A DNA stretch of 52,428 nucleotides from the NCBI RefSeq assembly GCF_900113325.1, contig NZ_FOOY01000026.1, positions 1 through 52,428 of the forward strand. The letters are read 5' to 3'. Under the pieces are notes generated by a model. The model saw only the letters and a program-made list of their open reading frames with translations, was not told the origin of the DNA and ran no database searches. The stretch's first letter is position 1. Each line of letters begins with the position of its first letter. The position numbers and the translations under genes are program-made. Shown piece after piece: positions 15,022 to 26,595 of the stretch. This DNA is from Sporolactobacillus nakayamae. Lineage in GTDB: Bacteria > Bacillota > Bacilli > Bacillales > Sporolactobacillaceae.

Positions 15022-15309
15022 TTGCAAATTGATAAATTAAGAGGCAAAGCTCTTGATCAGCTGTTTGACGCCATCCTGACATTGAAAGATCGTGAGGAAT
15101 GCTACCAGTTTTTTGATGATCTATGCACAATGGGCGAGATTCAATCATTGTCGCAACGGCTTGAGGTGGCGAGAATGCTGATGACAGGACAAACCTATCA
15201 CCAGATTGAAGAAGAGACAGGAGCCAGCACGGCGACTATTTCCAGAGTGAAGCGCTGCATCAACTTTGGTGCGGATGGCTATAAAATGGCACTTAATCGA
15301 TTGGAATAA
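15022..15309 (+). CDS. yerC: YerC/YecD family TrpR-like DNA-binding protein
   Basis: From TTG 15022 the protein begins MQIDKLRGKALDQLFDAILTLK, as in B. subtilis YerC (about 100 residues). It carries the TrpR-like helix-turn-helix IEEETGASTATISRVKRC. The AAGGA at 15007-15011 is at suitable distance, whereas upstream ATGs give an N-terminus not seen in relatives. The role in Bacillus is unsettled (Trp repressor-like fold). It occurs upstream of pcrA in the same order as B. subtilis, but pcrB, normally between them, is absent here. Confidence 0.88.
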   Translation: MQIDKLRGKALDQLFDAILTLKDREECYQFFDDLCTMGEIQSLSQRLEVARMLMTGQTYHQIEEETGASTATISRVKRCINFGADGYKMALNRLE

Positions 15310-15469
15310 TAAAAAGAAACGGGTTGCTTCTCGTTTCAAGTAAAAAATGGTCTATTGAGGCGGCGATATTCTGGGGAAATAGTGAATACAGAATGCGCCG
15401 ACTTTGCATTTTGCGCGCGATTTTTTCATGATGTGTTACTAAGCGACTCTATTTTAGGAAGTGATAGCG

Positions 15470-17698
15470 ATGGAACGACTTTCACAGGAACTGCTCGAAG
15501 GACTTAACCCGGAACAACTAAAGGCGGTCAAGCACCACGCGGGCCCGCTTTTGATTATGGCCGGCGCGGGAAGCGGTAAGACACGCGTGCTGACCCATCG
15601 CATGGCATACTTAATGATTGAGCGTGACATCGCGCCTTGGAATATTCTGGCGATCACGTTCACGAATAAAGCGGCAAAAGAAATGAGGGAACGCCTTGCC
15701 GGTCTCGCGGGACCACTCGTTGAAGACACATGGGTGTCCACCTTCCACTCGATGTGCGTCCGGATTTTACGCCGTGACATCGACCGTATGGGGGTTAGCC
15801 GCAATTTTACGATCTTAGACAGCACCGATCAGTTATCGGTTGTGAAACAAACGCTCAAAGAACACAATTTGGATCCGAAAAAATTCACGCCGCGTGGCAT
15901 TTTAGGCGCAATCAGCGCTGCCAAAAACGAATTGAAGACAGCTGCAGACTTTGCAAAGACAGCTCAGGGCCCCTTCGAAGAGGTCGTCCGCGATGTCTAC
16001 AAAGACTATGAGAAGAAGCTGCTTCAGAACCAGTCACTTGATTTCGATGATCTAATCATGACGACGGTGCACCTGTTCCAGCGCGTGCCGGAAGTTCTTG
16101 AATTCTATCAAAAGAAGTTTCAGTACATCCATGTTGATGAGTATCAGGATACGAACCGTGCCCAATATCTGCTCGTGCACATGCTTGCCGACCGTTTTAA
16201 GAACCTATGTGTTGTCGGTGATTCCGATCAATCGATCTATGGCTGGCGCGGTGCGGATATTCATAACATTCTGTCATTCGAGGAAGACTACCCGAATGCG
16301 CAAGTGATTAAATTGGAACAAAACTATCGATCGACGAAGATGATTCTTGACGCTGCGAACCATGTGATCGAGAACAACCATGATCGCAAGCCGAAGAACC
16401 TGTGGACGGAAAATGCTGACGGCAATAAAATCGCGTACTATCGGGCGCCGACAGAACGTGAAGAAGGCTATTACGTTGCCGGAAAGATGCGGGAGCTCTT
16501 TAATGATGGATTCAAATATTCCGAGCTTGCCGTGCTCTATAGAACGAACGCCCAATCACGTGTGATTGAAGAGACACTGGTCAAGTCGAACATACCGTAT
16601 CGAATGGTCGGCAGTATCAAGTTCTACGACCGCAAAGAAATCAAAGATATACTCGCTTATCTGCGGCTGATCGCGAATCCGAATGATGAAATCAGTTTGG
16701 CGCGCGTGATTAACGAACCGAAGCGAGGCATCGGTGCTTCTTCCATGGATAAGCTTGCTGATTATGCGATCTCAGGGGATCTCTCATTGATGCAGGCGAT
16801 CGATGATGTGGAACAGACCGGCATTGCGGCGCGAACAGCAGGTAAAATGAAAGCCTTCGCTGAAATGATCATGAATTGGTCCAAAATGCAGGAATTCCTG
16901 TCTGTGACCGAGCTTGTTGACGATGTATTGGACAAATCCGGCTATCGTGACGCGCTCAAAGCAGAACGGACGATCGAAGCGCAGAGCCGTCTGGAAAATC
17001 TGGATGAATTGCTGTCGGTGACAAAGGAATTTGAAAGCACGCATGATGATAAATCCCTCATTAATTTTCTGACCGAGCTCGCGCTTGACGCCGATATAGA
17101 CGATCAGGAAGATCAAGCCCCACAAGACGCGGTAACGTTGATGACCCTTCACTCGGCCAAGGGACTGGAATTTCCGATTGTCTTTCTTGTCGGCATGGAA
17201 GAAGGTATTTTTCCACATATGCGTTCCTTGGATGATCCGGAGGAAATGGAAGAGGAGCGTCGCTTGGCGTATGTTGGCATTACGCGGGCGAAGAAGCAGC
17301 TGTTCTTGACAAGCGCGCAGGTACGCATGCTTTATGGCAATACGATCACTAATCCCGCGTCACGTTTTATTAAGGAAATCCCAAAAGACCTTATTGAGCA
17401 GGAAGACTCTGAAGAACAGATGATTTCCGGCGGCTTCGCATCGAAGTCTGCATCTGGATCACCTTTCAGCAGGCGATCAGCAGCACCAGTCTCCCAATCA
17501 CGGCCAATTCTTCAGAAAAGAGCGCAGCATAATGAAACGTGGAGCGCCGGCGACAAGGTCACGCACAAAAAGTGGGGTCAAGGAACCATTGTGGCGACTC
17601 GGGGAAGCGGAGACAGCGTCGAACTGGATATTGTCTTCCCAAGTCCGGTTGGGTTGAAGCGATTGCTTGGCGCATTTGCTCCGATTGAGAAAGTGTGA
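15470..17698 (+). CDS. pcrA: ATP-dependent DNA helicase PcrA (UvrD/Rep family)
   Basis: The 742-residue SF1A 3'-5' helicase acts in DNA repair, rolling-circle plasmid replication and removal of RecA or RNA polymerase. Motifs are [10 protein letters not shown], Walker [10 protein letters not shown] near residue 34, Ia [62 protein letters not shown] and [15 protein letters not shown]. The C-terminal Tudor-like domain ([18 protein letters not shown]) contacts RNA polymerase. ATG 15470 is chosen with AGGAAGTG before it. In relatives ligA follows at once; here 406 bp with a dispersed repeat intervene. Confidence 0.96.
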   Translation: MERLSQELLEGLNPEQLKAVKHHAGPLLIMAGAGSGKTRVLTHRMAYLMIERDIAPWNILAITFTNKAAKEMRERLAGLAGPLVEDTWVSTFHSMCVRILRRDIDRMGVSRNFTILDSTDQLSVVKQTLKEHNLDPKKFTPRGILGAISAAKNELKTAADFAKTAQGPFEEVVRDVYKDYEKKLLQNQSLDFDDLIMTTVHLFQRVPEVLEFYQKKFQYIHVDEYQDTNRAQYLLVHMLADRFKNLCVVGDSDQSIYGWRGADIHNILSFEEDYPNAQVIKLEQNYRSTKMILDAANHVIENNHDRKPKNLWTENADGNKIAYYRAPTEREEGYYVAGKMRELFNDGFKYSELAVLYRTNAQSRVIEETLVKSNIPYRMVGSIKFYDRKEIKDILAYLRLIANPNDEISLARVINEPKRGIGASSMDKLADYAISGDLSLMQAIDDVEQTGIAARTAGKMKAFAEMIMNWSKMQEFLSVTELVDDVLDKSGYRDALKAERTIEAQSRLENLDELLSVTKEFESTHDDKSLINFLTELALDADIDDQEDQAPQDAVTLMTLHSAKGLEFPIVFLVGMEEGIFPHMRSLDDPEEMEEERRLAYVGITRAKKQLFLTSAQVRMLYGNTITNPASRFIKEIPKDLIEQEDSEEQMISGGFASKSASGSPFSRRSAAPVSQSRPILQKRAQHNETWSAGDKVTHKKWGQGTIVATRGSGDSVELDIVFPSPVGLKRLLGAFAPIEKV

Positions 17699-17755
17699 CC
17701 GGGTCATAATAGGTTATATAATAATCAAGTTTTTTAACAGTATAAAAGAGGTCTG

Positions 17756-17976
17756 AGAAATAAGCGGAAAAATTCCGCTTATTTAGAGAATGAACGAAAA
17801 AATAGCTTGAATAGACGGAGAAATTCCGCTTATCGAATCAAAAAACGTGAAAATGGAAGCTTTTTCTGTGAATAACCGGAAAAATTACCCTTATTTACCT
17901 GAGAAACAAGCGCCATGATGCAAATAACCGGAAAATCTCCGCTTATTTTACTCCGGCCGCGTTACTTAATTAAGGA
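17756..17976. repeat. 221-bp dispersed repeat, copy B
   Basis: The copy matches 10697-10917 over its full length, starting AGAAATAAGCGG and ending TTAATTAAGGA. The palindromic motif copies are near 17761, 17812, 17873 and 17922; the first is a perfect TAAGCGGAA/TTCCGCTTA inverted repeat. It separates pcrA from ligA. The flanking bases do not show an obvious target duplication. Confidence 0.85.
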
Positions 17977-18062
17977 CCAAAATGATTTATTAGTAAACAA
18001 AATGTGGAATAGAATCGTATTAGGAAAACAATACCGTGGACACGCCGAAACGCGCGTCATAG

Positions 18063-20108
<2,046 letters not shown>

Positions 20109-20121
20109 GGGATGCTCCAAT

Positions 20122-21315
20122 ATGAAATGGAAGAAAACAGCGGCGGCGGGCTCTGTCATTCTCGCCTTACAGCTCGTGCTCTCGGGGTGCTGGTTTAACA
20201 ACGATTCGAATCATAATGTTGTGGATAACGGCAGTGGCAAGAGCGAGAATGCCAGTCTGATCCCAAGCAGGAACGATTCGGATTATCAAATGCTCAAACC
20301 CAAGTCCGGTACTTCGTCACGAGGCTATATCCAATATGGCCCGAAGAACCGTGTGGATATGGATCAGCTCGAGAGCGGATTGATGGACTTGTCAAAAAGT
20401 GTATTCAGTCCCGATAAATACGTTTTTCAGAGCGGACAATACCTCAAGGACTCGGATATTAACGGTATTCTTTACCGCAAAGGGTCCGAGCCAAAGAAGA
20501 GCGATAGTGAGGCTAAAGTTCTTCCCGGTCTAAATCCGGCACTTGGAAAAGGCAAGACGATTGTTGAAAAGTCAAAGAACAGTCCGAAATATATTAATTA
20601 TGTATTGGAACAAAACTATCTGATGAAGAATAGTAAAGGTCAATATAAACTAAGCGGTGTATCAATTGCGGTATCGCTGAATTCTGTATATGCAGATAAT
20701 ATTACGTATAATGATAAAATTTATCCGGTTTCTGAAAAGCTGAAACAAGCGAAAGTCAAGGCATGGGGAAAGGCCCATGCGCAACAAATTTTGCAACGGA
20801 TCAGAAGCCTTCCAGGGTTGCAGCAGGTGCCGATTTTTATGACGTTATACCTTACGGCAGCGCCTCAATCCTATGTACCCGGTGACTTCTTTGCGAAAAC
20901 GGAAATCGCCGCGAGTTCAAGTTCCATTGATAAATGGACCAATGTTGCTGAACATCATGTGCTGTTCCCGTCGGACAGCGCAACGAGCAATTATAAAGAT
21001 GATTTAGACAAATTCAATCAATTCAAGACCGATGTGCAAAAGTATTACCCGAACTATGTGGGTGTGATTGGGAAAGGCTTCTATCAGAATAAAGAGCTGC
21101 ATGATATGACGCTCGAAATTAACTTTAATAAGTTTGTCGATAAGACAGAAATGATTGGTTTTACCAACTACGTGACATCCCTAGTCAAGAATCGAATGCG
21201 TTTTGCGCGCAGTGTCCCAATCCATATCTACATTACAACAGGCGACACACCTGAAGCCTTAATCGAACAAACAAATGATATGGACAAACCCTATGTTCAC
21301 ATCTTTCAACAGTAA
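20122..21315 (+). CDS. camS: CamS family sex-pheromone lipoprotein
   Basis: The 397 residues begin with a lipoprotein signal peptide MKWKKTAAAGSVILALQ ending in the lipobox LSGC, so Cys23 or so is lipidated at the outer membrane face. The rest matches CamS (YerH): FSPDKYVFQSGQYL, GLNPALG and C-terminal VHIFQQ. In enterococci and staphylococci the signal peptide of CamS is the source of pheromone peptides; whether that holds here is unknown. Gene order ligA-camS matches B. subtilis ligA-yerH. A terminator follows. Confidence 0.9.
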   Translation: MKWKKTAAAGSVILALQLVLSGCWFNNDSNHNVVDNGSGKSENASLIPSRNDSDYQMLKPKSGTSSRGYIQYGPKNRVDMDQLESGLMDLSKSVFSPDKYVFQSGQYLKDSDINGILYRKGSEPKKSDSEAKVLPGLNPALGKGKTIVEKSKNSPKYINYVLEQNYLMKNSKGQYKLSGVSIAVSLNSVYADNITYNDKIYPVSEKLKQAKVKAWGKAHAQQILQRIRSLPGLQQVPIFMTLYLTAAPQSYVPGDFFAKTEIAASSSSIDKWTNVAEHHVLFPSDSATSNYKDDLDKFNQFKTDVQKYYPNYVGVIGKGFYQNKELHDMTLEINFNKFVDKTEMIGFTNYVTSLVKNRMRFARSVPIHIYITTGDTPEALIEQTNDMDKPYVHIFQQ

Positions 21316-21332
21316 ATACGACTAACCATGAG

Positions 21333-21357
21333 AAACCGCTAATTGGCGGTTTTTTTC
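21333..21357 (+). terminator. Terminator of the pcrA-ligA-camS group
   Basis: Arms AAACCGC and GCGGTTT are followed by a run of T. Confidence 0.8.
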
Positions 21358-21405
21358 TATGCAAAGGCAGAAAAAACTTGCTTTTTCATTTGCTAATCCC
21401 ACAAA

Positions 21406-21439
21406 AATTACAAATAAAATGTAATTATCCTAAATTACA
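21406..21439. promoter_or_regulatory. Candidate Lrp-family operator region
   Basis: AATTACA (21406-21412) and TGTAATT (21420-21426) form an inverted repeat with 7-bp spacing, and AATTACA recurs at 21433-21439, 27 bp after the first. The region is strongly AT-rich and lies 55-90 bp before the Lrp gene, as expected for autoregulation by an Lrp/AsnC octamer. Confidence 0.55.
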
Positions 21440-21493
21440 ATGTATAATTAATAATATAGAGATAAAACTTATAAAAATTAAGGCGGTGATCGA

Positions 21494-21955
21494 TTGGATA
21501 CTCTTGATTTGAAATTACTTCGCACATTAATGGAGCATGGTCGAGCGACCTGGTCCGATCTTGCTGCCAAAATTGAGATGTCCTCGCCCGCTGTGGCGGA
21601 ACGCGTGCGACGTCTGGAAGAAAAAGGCGTGATTAAAACATACGAAGCGGTCATTGATCCGGAACTTGTCGGCAATACATGTACGGCTTTCATAGCAGTG
21701 ACACTAGAAAAAACCGAACAGCGTGCAGCATTCCTTGAATTGATCCATGAGTTGGTCGAAGTTCAGGAATGTCATCATATTGCGGGGGACTACGATTATT
21801 TGCTTAAGGTACGTGCCCGTGACACCAAAGATCTGGATCGCGTCATCAGCAGTGAATTGAAAAAGCTGCCGGGCTTGAAAACACGGACAACCATTGTCAT
21901 GAATTCACTAAAAGAAACGGCGCAGCTCCCGATTCACGCGGATCGTTTCTCATGA
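21494..21955 (+). CDS. Lrp/AsnC family transcriptional regulator
   Basis: The 153 residues have an N-terminal helix-turn-helix (LDLKLLRTLMEHGRATWSDLAAKIEMSSPAVAERVRRLEEKGVI) and a C-terminal RAM ligand-binding domain (VQECHHIAGDYDYLLKVRARDTKDLDRVI). TTG start 21494 follows GGCGGTGA. It is 10 bp upstream of a LysE-type exporter, so it probably senses an amino acid and controls its export. AT-rich inverted repeats upstream are the likely self-operator. Confidence 0.9.
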   Translation: MDTLDLKLLRTLMEHGRATWSDLAAKIEMSSPAVAERVRRLEEKGVIKTYEAVIDPELVGNTCTAFIAVTLEKTEQRAAFLELIHELVEVQECHHIAGDYDYLLKVRARDTKDLDRVISSELKKLPGLKTRTTIVMNSLKETAQLPIHADRFS

Positions 21956-21965
21956 GGACCGGTTG

Positions 21966-22577
21966 ATGGATCTTTATCTGAGAGGCATCATGTTAGGCTT
22001 CGCGATTGCGGCACCTGTGGGTCCGATCGGTGTACTCTGTATTCGTCGAACCTTGGTTTCGGGACGGCTCTACGGATTGTTATCGGGTATTGGCGCAGCC
22101 ACTGCGGACGCTGTCTATGGAACAATCGCCGCGTTTGGATTGAAGGTGGTGTCGCGTTTCTTACTTGGGCAGCAGTTCTGGCTGCAACTATTCGGCGGCT
22201 GCTTTCTCTTATTTCTCGGCATTCGGACGTGGCGATCAGTGGTCTCGGATATGCCTTTACGCAGTGCCGATCAAATACGGCAGCTTCTCGGCACTTATCT
22301 GACAACACTCTTTTTGACACTGACGAATCCAATGACGATTTTATCCTTTGTAGGCATTTTTGCCGGTATGGGACTAGCTGCAGGCAATTTTAAATCATCT
22401 GTGTCACTGGTTTTTGGTGTGTTTTGTGGTTCAGCAATCTGGTGGCTGCTGCTGAGTGTATGTGTCGGCCATTTTCGGGAAAAGATGGACACAAAGATTC
22501 TGATATGGGTGAATCGCGTTTCTGCCACGATCATGTGCGGATTCGGCAGCGTGGTTCTGTGGCAGGCGTTTAGTTAA
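21966..22577 (+). CDS. LysE/RhtB family amino-acid exporter
   Basis: About 203 residues with six hydrophobic segments. The family signature GFAIAAPVGPIGVLCIRRTLVSGR is at the N-terminus, and LTNPMTILSFVGIFAGMG near 120 is the second conserved loop. It exports lysine, threonine, arginine or similar amino acids. ATG 21966 is favoured over TTG 21963 because TGAGGA sits 8 nt before it. It pairs with the upstream Lrp regulator in one transcript. Confidence 0.88.
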   Translation: MDLYLRGIMLGFAIAAPVGPIGVLCIRRTLVSGRLYGLLSGIGAATADAVYGTIAAFGLKVVSRFLLGQQFWLQLFGGCFLLFLGIRTWRSVVSDMPLRSADQIRQLLGTYLTTLFLTLTNPMTILSFVGIFAGMGLAAGNFKSSVSLVFGVFCGSAIWWLLLSVCVGHFREKMDTKILIWVNRVSATIMCGFGSVVLWQAFS

Positions 22578-22637
22578 TTCATGAGTTGCTCTAGGGAAAC
22601 ATCTGCACTCAATTTCATGTGTTTCGACGTGCAGTCA

Positions 22638-22667
22638 TTGCATAGTGCGGACTGAATTTGATAGAAT
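22638..22667 (+). promoter_or_regulatory. Likely promoter of gatCAB
   Basis: TTGCAT (22638-22643) and TAGAAT (22662-22667) are 18 bp apart, about 60 bp before gatC. No T-box or other leader motif was seen. Confidence 0.5.
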
Positions 22668-22729
22668 GAGAACAGTGTTGGAATTTGCCAAGAGGTGGCA
22701 AATGAAGCCGATTGGCGGAGGTGAAAATG

Positions 22730-23026
22730 ATGAGCAGGATCAACGAAGATCAGGTTAAATACGTGGCTAATTTGGCGCGTCTGTCTTTTACTGATCAGGA
22801 AATAAAGACGTTTACAACGCAGCTGGATGATATCATTGGTTTTGCCGAACAGCTGAATGAGCTGGATACACAAGGCATTGAACCGACGACCCACGTCCTT
22901 GATATGTATAATGTAATGCGCGAGGATGTTGTGGAACCGTCTCTGCCGCGCGAAGAAGCGCTCAAGAACGCACCGGTTCAAGAAGACGGACAAGTTAAAG
23001 TGCCGCTGATTATGGAAGCGGACTGA
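22730..23026 (+). CDS. gatC: Asp-tRNA(Asn)/Glu-tRNA(Gln) amidotransferase subunit C
   Basis: The 98-residue subunit wraps between GatA and GatB and stabilises them. Recognisable: [18 protein letters not shown] at the N-terminus and a C-terminal [24 protein letters not shown] at 22717-22723 fits ATG 22730 (spacing 6) better than ATG 22727. It is the first gene of gatC-gatA-gatB; the heterotrimer makes Gln-tRNA and/or Asn-tRNA by transamidation. Confidence 0.93.
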   Translation: MSRINEDQVKYVANLARLSFTDQEIKTFTTQLDDIIGFAEQLNELDTQGIEPTTHVLDMYNVMREDVVEPSLPREEALKNAPVQEDGQVKVPLIMEAD

Positions 23027-23051
23027 TAGAAGCAGAAGGAGGATAACAGTG

Positions 23052-24512
23052 ATGCCACTTTTTGAAGAAGGCCTTGTGTCTTTATCTCAAAAGTTACATA
23101 ACAAAGAAATCAAGGCATCCGATCTTGTCGACGAAGCGTTTACGCGTATTCATGAAGTCGATGGGGATGTGCAGGCGTTTCTGACATTGAATGAAGAGGC
23201 TGCCCGCAGCGAAGCGAAGGCTCTTGATGAGAACGGAACGGCAGATAACGAAATTCTTTCAGGCATGCCGATCGGACTTAAAGACAACATGGTGACAAAG
23301 GGACTGAAAACCACATGTTCCAGCCATATTCTTGAAAACTACGACCCACTCTATAATGCTACCGTAGTTGAGAAAGTAAACGCTCAAAAGGCAATTACCA
23401 TTGGAAAATTAAACATGGACGAGTTCGCCATGGGTTCCTCAACCGAAACATCATTTTTTGCGAAAACAAAAAATCCATGGGATCTGCAGCGTGTTCCGGG
23501 CGGATCCAGCGGCGGCTCTGCAGCAGCCGTTGCAGCAGGCGAAGTGCTGTTCGCATTAGGAACAGACACCGGGGGTTCGATCCGGCAGCCGTCCGCTTTT
23601 TGCGGCGTAGTCGGCATGAAACCAACCTATGGCCGTGTGTCACGTTACGGTCTCGTAGCGTTTGCCTCATCCTTGGACCAGGCCGGACCGATTACTCGGA
23701 CCGTCGAAGACAATGCCTATCTGCTTGAAACCATCGCCGGCCTTGACCGCCATGATTCAACGAGCGCCGATGTCGCCGTACCGCATTATGCGGCGGCGCT
23801 CACCGGTGACATCAAAGGTCTCCGAGTAGCTGTTCCAAAAGAATATCTGGGTGAGGGCATTGATGAATCCGTAAAGGCAAACATCCGCGCTGCGATCAAG
23901 CAGCTCGAATCGTTAGGTGCCGTTGTTGACGAAGTATCGCTCCCTCATTCTAAATATGCCGTTCCTGCTTACTATATTATTGCTTCATCTGAAGCATCAG
24001 CCAATCTCGCTCGTTTTGACGGGGTGCGCTATGGCGTTCGCGCAGAAACAAATGATTTGATCGAGATGTACAAGAAATCAAGAAGCGAAGGATTCGGCGA
24101 CGAAGTGAAGCGCCGGATTATGCTTGGCACCTTCGCCTTGAGCTCTGGTTACTACGATGCTTATTATAAAAAAGCGCAGCAAGTGCGTACGTTGATCAAG
24201 CAAGACTTCGAAAAGGTGTTCAAGGATCATGACATCATTGTCGGACCAACGACGCCAACGACTGCCTTCAAGATCGGCGAAAACATCGATGATCCGTTGA
24301 CGATGTACGCGAACGACCTTCTGACCATTCCGGTTAACCTTGCCGGCATTCCGGCAATCAGTCTGCCATGCGGACTCGCGAATGGACTGCCGGTCGGTCT
24401 GCAGATGATCGGCCGACCGTTCGGCGAAGAGACGCTGTATCGCGCCGCGCATGCTTATGAACAAACGGCCGGATTCACATTAACGCCTGCCAAAGGGGCG
24501 ATGAGCAAATGA
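23052..24512 (+). CDS. gatA: Asp-tRNA(Asn)/Glu-tRNA(Gln) amidotransferase subunit A (amidase)
   Basis: The 486-residue amidase-signature enzyme releases ammonia from glutamine. The catalytic Ser-cis-Ser-Lys is visible: Lys in GLKDNMVT near 78, then [14 protein letters not shown] near 152 and [17 protein letters not shown] near 175. GAAGGAGGA fits ATG 23052 (spacing 9) or GTG 23049 (6). The stop overlaps the gatB ATG by 4 nt (ATGA). Confidence 0.96.
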   Translation: MPLFEEGLVSLSQKLHNKEIKASDLVDEAFTRIHEVDGDVQAFLTLNEEAARSEAKALDENGTADNEILSGMPIGLKDNMVTKGLKTTCSSHILENYDPLYNATVVEKVNAQKAITIGKLNMDEFAMGSSTETSFFAKTKNPWDLQRVPGGSSGGSAAAVAAGEVLFALGTDTGGSIRQPSAFCGVVGMKPTYGRVSRYGLVAFASSLDQAGPITRTVEDNAYLLETIAGLDRHDSTSADVAVPHYAAALTGDIKGLRVAVPKEYLGEGIDESVKANIRAAIKQLESLGAVVDEVSLPHSKYAVPAYYIIASSEASANLARFDGVRYGVRAETNDLIEMYKKSRSEGFGDEVKRRIMLGTFALSSGYYDAYYKKAQQVRTLIKQDFEKVFKDHDIIVGPTTPTTAFKIGENIDDPLTMYANDLLTIPVNLAGIPAISLPCGLANGLPVGLQMIGRPFGEETLYRAAHAYEQTAGFTLTPAKGAMSK

Positions 24513-25945
24513 GTAATTTTGAAACAGTCATCGGGCTTGAAGTCCATGTTGAATTGAAAACGAAGACGAAAGCGTTCTGCGGCTGCGCAAACCAGTTCGG
24601 CTCAGAACCCAACACAAATACATGTCCCATTTGTCTCGGACATCCCGGCGTGCTTCCTATTCTGAATCATGAAGCGGTCGATTATGCAATTAAAGCCGCT
24701 CTTGCTCTAAATTGCGAGATTTCCCGCGAGACGAAGTTCGACCGGAAAAACTACTTCTATCCGGATAATCCGAAAGCATACCAGATTTCTCAGTTTGATC
24801 AGCCGATCGGCCGCAACGGGTACATCGAAATCGAAATCGACGGTGAAAAGAAACGGATCGGCGTGCACCGTCTTCACCTTGAAGAAGACGCCGGAAAGCT
24901 GAACCACTTGGAAGACGGTTCCGGTTCACTTGTCGACTTCAACCGAGTCGGCACGCCGCTGATCGAAATTGTTTCCGAAGCGGATATGCGCGACCCTAAA
25001 GAAGCGTACGCGTATTTGGAAAAACTGAAAGCGATCATGCAATATATTGATGTGTCCGATGTGAAGATGGAGGAAGGCTCGCTTCGCTGCGATGCCAACA
25101 TCTCGATTCGTCCATACGGACAGACAACATTTGGCACTAAGACGGAACTGAAGAACCTAAACTCATTCACGTTTGTTGAAAAAGGACTCGCCTATGAAGA
25201 AAGACGCCAGGAACGCGTACTTCTTTCAGGCGGCGAGGTTGTTCAGGAAACACGCCGTTACAATGACGCAACCAAGACGACGACGGTGATGCGTGGAAAA
25301 GAAGGCTCCGACGATTACCGCTACTTCCCGGAACCGGATATTATCAAGCTGAAGATCGACCAGGAATGGATCGACCGCATTCAGGCTGAAATTCCGGAAT
25401 TACCGGACGCACGCCAGAAGCGCTACGTTGAAGAACTCGGCCTTCCGGAATACGACGCGATGGTGCTCACTCAGACGAAAACGATGTCTGACTTCTTCCA
25501 AGCTGCTGTTGCTGAAGGTGCCGATGCCAAGCTTGTCTCCAACTGGCTGATGGGCGACGTGTCTGCATACCTGAACAGCAAGTACATGACTATTGACCAA
25601 GTGCCGATGAAAGCAAAAGACTTGGCCAAGTTGGTTAAACTGATTGAAAAAGGTACGATTTCCAGCAAGATCGCCAAAAAGGTCTTCAAAGACCTGATCG
25701 AAAAAGGCGGCGATCCGGAAGAAATTGTTAAAGCCAAGGGCCTTGTTCAGATCTCCGATGAAGGCGCGTTGCGCGATATGCTGGCGCCGATTCTCGAAGC
25801 GAACAAGCAATCCATGATCGACTACAAGAACGGCAAAGACCGCGCGCTCGGATTCCTTGTCGGCCAAGTCATGAAACAGACGCATGGCAAAGCCAATCCG
25901 AAAATGGTCAACAAGATCATTCTTGATGAAGTGAATAAGCTGTAA
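24509..25945 (+). CDS. gatB: Asp-tRNA(Asn)/Glu-tRNA(Gln) amidotransferase subunit B
   Basis: The 478-residue kinase-like subunit phosphorylates the tRNA-bound Glu or Asp. It has N-terminal [18 protein letters not shown], zinc ligands [12 protein letters not shown], the [20 protein letters not shown] block, and HLEEDAGKL. The C-terminal YqeY-like tail domain ([22 protein letters not shown]) binds the tRNA elbow. A strong terminator follows at 25959. Confidence 0.97.
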   Translation: MSNFETVIGLEVHVELKTKTKAFCGCANQFGSEPNTNTCPICLGHPGVLPILNHEAVDYAIKAALALNCEISRETKFDRKNYFYPDNPKAYQISQFDQPIGRNGYIEIEIDGEKKRIGVHRLHLEEDAGKLNHLEDGSGSLVDFNRVGTPLIEIVSEADMRDPKEAYAYLEKLKAIMQYIDVSDVKMEEGSLRCDANISIRPYGQTTFGTKTELKNLNSFTFVEKGLAYEERRQERVLLSGGEVVQETRRYNDATKTTTVMRGKEGSDDYRYFPEPDIIKLKIDQEWIDRIQAEIPELPDARQKRYVEELGLPEYDAMVLTQTKTMSDFFQAAVAEGADAKLVSNWLMGDVSAYLNSKYMTIDQVPMKAKDLAKLVKLIEKGTISSKIAKKVFKDLIEKGGDPEEIVKAKGLVQISDEGALRDMLAPILEANKQSMIDYKNGKDRALGFLVGQVMKQTHGKANPKMVNKIILDEVNKL

Positions 25946-25958
25946 TTAAAAGTGATGA

Positions 25959-25997
25959 AGGCGGGATTCCCTGATTATATGGGAATCCCGCTTTTTT
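25959..25997 (+). terminator. Terminator of gatCAB
   Basis: Perfect arms GCGGGATTCCC and GGGAATCCCGC are followed by six T. Confidence 0.9.
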
Positions 25998-26128
25998 CGG
26001 TTGCAGAGAAAATTTATGCCGGAGATCAAGTTCCGAGTGCGGATGGACCGGATTACTGATCCCGATGACCAAAATGATAGTCACCCAGCGACCGCACGAA
26101 CCGGACTGAACGATCTATTTTTCAAAAC

Positions 26129-26233
26129 GCTCGATAAACTTGCAGAAGCGCTCGATAAACTTTATGAAACGCTCGATAAATTTTTCAAACCACTCGATAA
26201 ATCCGCAAAAACGCTCGATAAAGTCAGTGTGCT
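26129..26233. repeat. 21-bp phased repeat array 2 (five units, core GCTCGATAAA)
   Basis: Cores start at 26129, 26150, 26171, 26192 (ACTCGATAAA) and 26213, an exact 21-bp period. The core is the same as in array 1, but the spacers differ (CTTGCAGAAGC, CTTTATGAAAC, TTTTTCAAACC). The region 25998-26128 before it holds no gene. Confidence 0.93.
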
Positions 26234-26235
26234 TA

Positions 26236-26279
26236 TAAAATTGGAAAGCATTTGCCACCGCAAATGCCTTCCAATTTTA
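26236..26279. terminator. Strong bidirectional hairpin after array 2
   Basis: AAAATTGG..AGCATTTG pairs with CAAATGC..CCAATTTT (one mismatch pair). Short T/A runs on both sides suggest a bidirectional terminator. Confidence 0.6.
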
Positions 26280-26323
26280 TCTATGTGTCTGGGTTATGCA
26301 TGAATTTTTTCACAGGATCGATT

Positions 26324-26352
26324 TTGATTTTAAAAATCGTTTACAATATAAT
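26324..26352 (+). promoter_or_regulatory. Consensus SigA promoter upstream of a structured region
   Basis: TTGATT (26324-26329), a 17-bp spacer, then a perfect TATAAT (26347-26352). The predicted transcript starts near 26359, almost 240 bp before dagK. Confidence 0.75.
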
Positions 26353-26358
26353 AAAATA

Positions 26359-26550
26359 AGGAAGTTAGGTATTTCAGAGCACCTGCTCAATCCATTAAAG
26401 TAAACGCATCCAAATATATTGAATCAGATAATAATGATTAGTGATCATCTGAATCGGAAACAATGGATTGAGAATGATCGTAGATTAGTCTAGTGAAATA
26501 ATTCATACGGCATAAGAATTGAGCCGACATGAGTAGGCTCCTTTTGTGTT
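26359..26550 (+). ncRNA. Candidate structured RNA or leader of dagK
   Basis: Downstream of the TATAAT promoter, CTCAATCCATT (26386-26396) pairs perfectly with AATGGATTGAG (26462-26472). Inside lie GAATCAGAT/ATCTGAATC (8 of 9 pairs) and ATGAT/ATCAT, so nearly the whole 87 nt folds into one long interrupted stem. A second hairpin GAGCC/GGCTC followed by CTTTT (26521-26545) looks like a weak terminator about 50 bp before dagK. Length and layout fit a sRNA of about 190 nt or an attenuated leader. I do not recognise any known riboswitch, T-box or 6S motif. Confidence 0.5.
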
Positions 26551-26595
26551 GCAACACACGAATATCTTTATACAGAGATTGATTGGGTGATAATC

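Noticed and set aside
17498-17707. Short minus-strand frame at the pcrA end
   Set aside because: Shadow frame with no ribosome-binding site.
26001-26303. Plus-strand frame across array 2 resembling a coiled coil
   Set aside because: Same artefact of the 21-bp repeat; start region shows no coding features.
26359-26550. T-box, 6S RNA or known riboswitch
   Set aside because: No T-box sequence (GGTGGNACCGCG), no 6S central bubble with its conserved ends, and no aptamer core I recognise.
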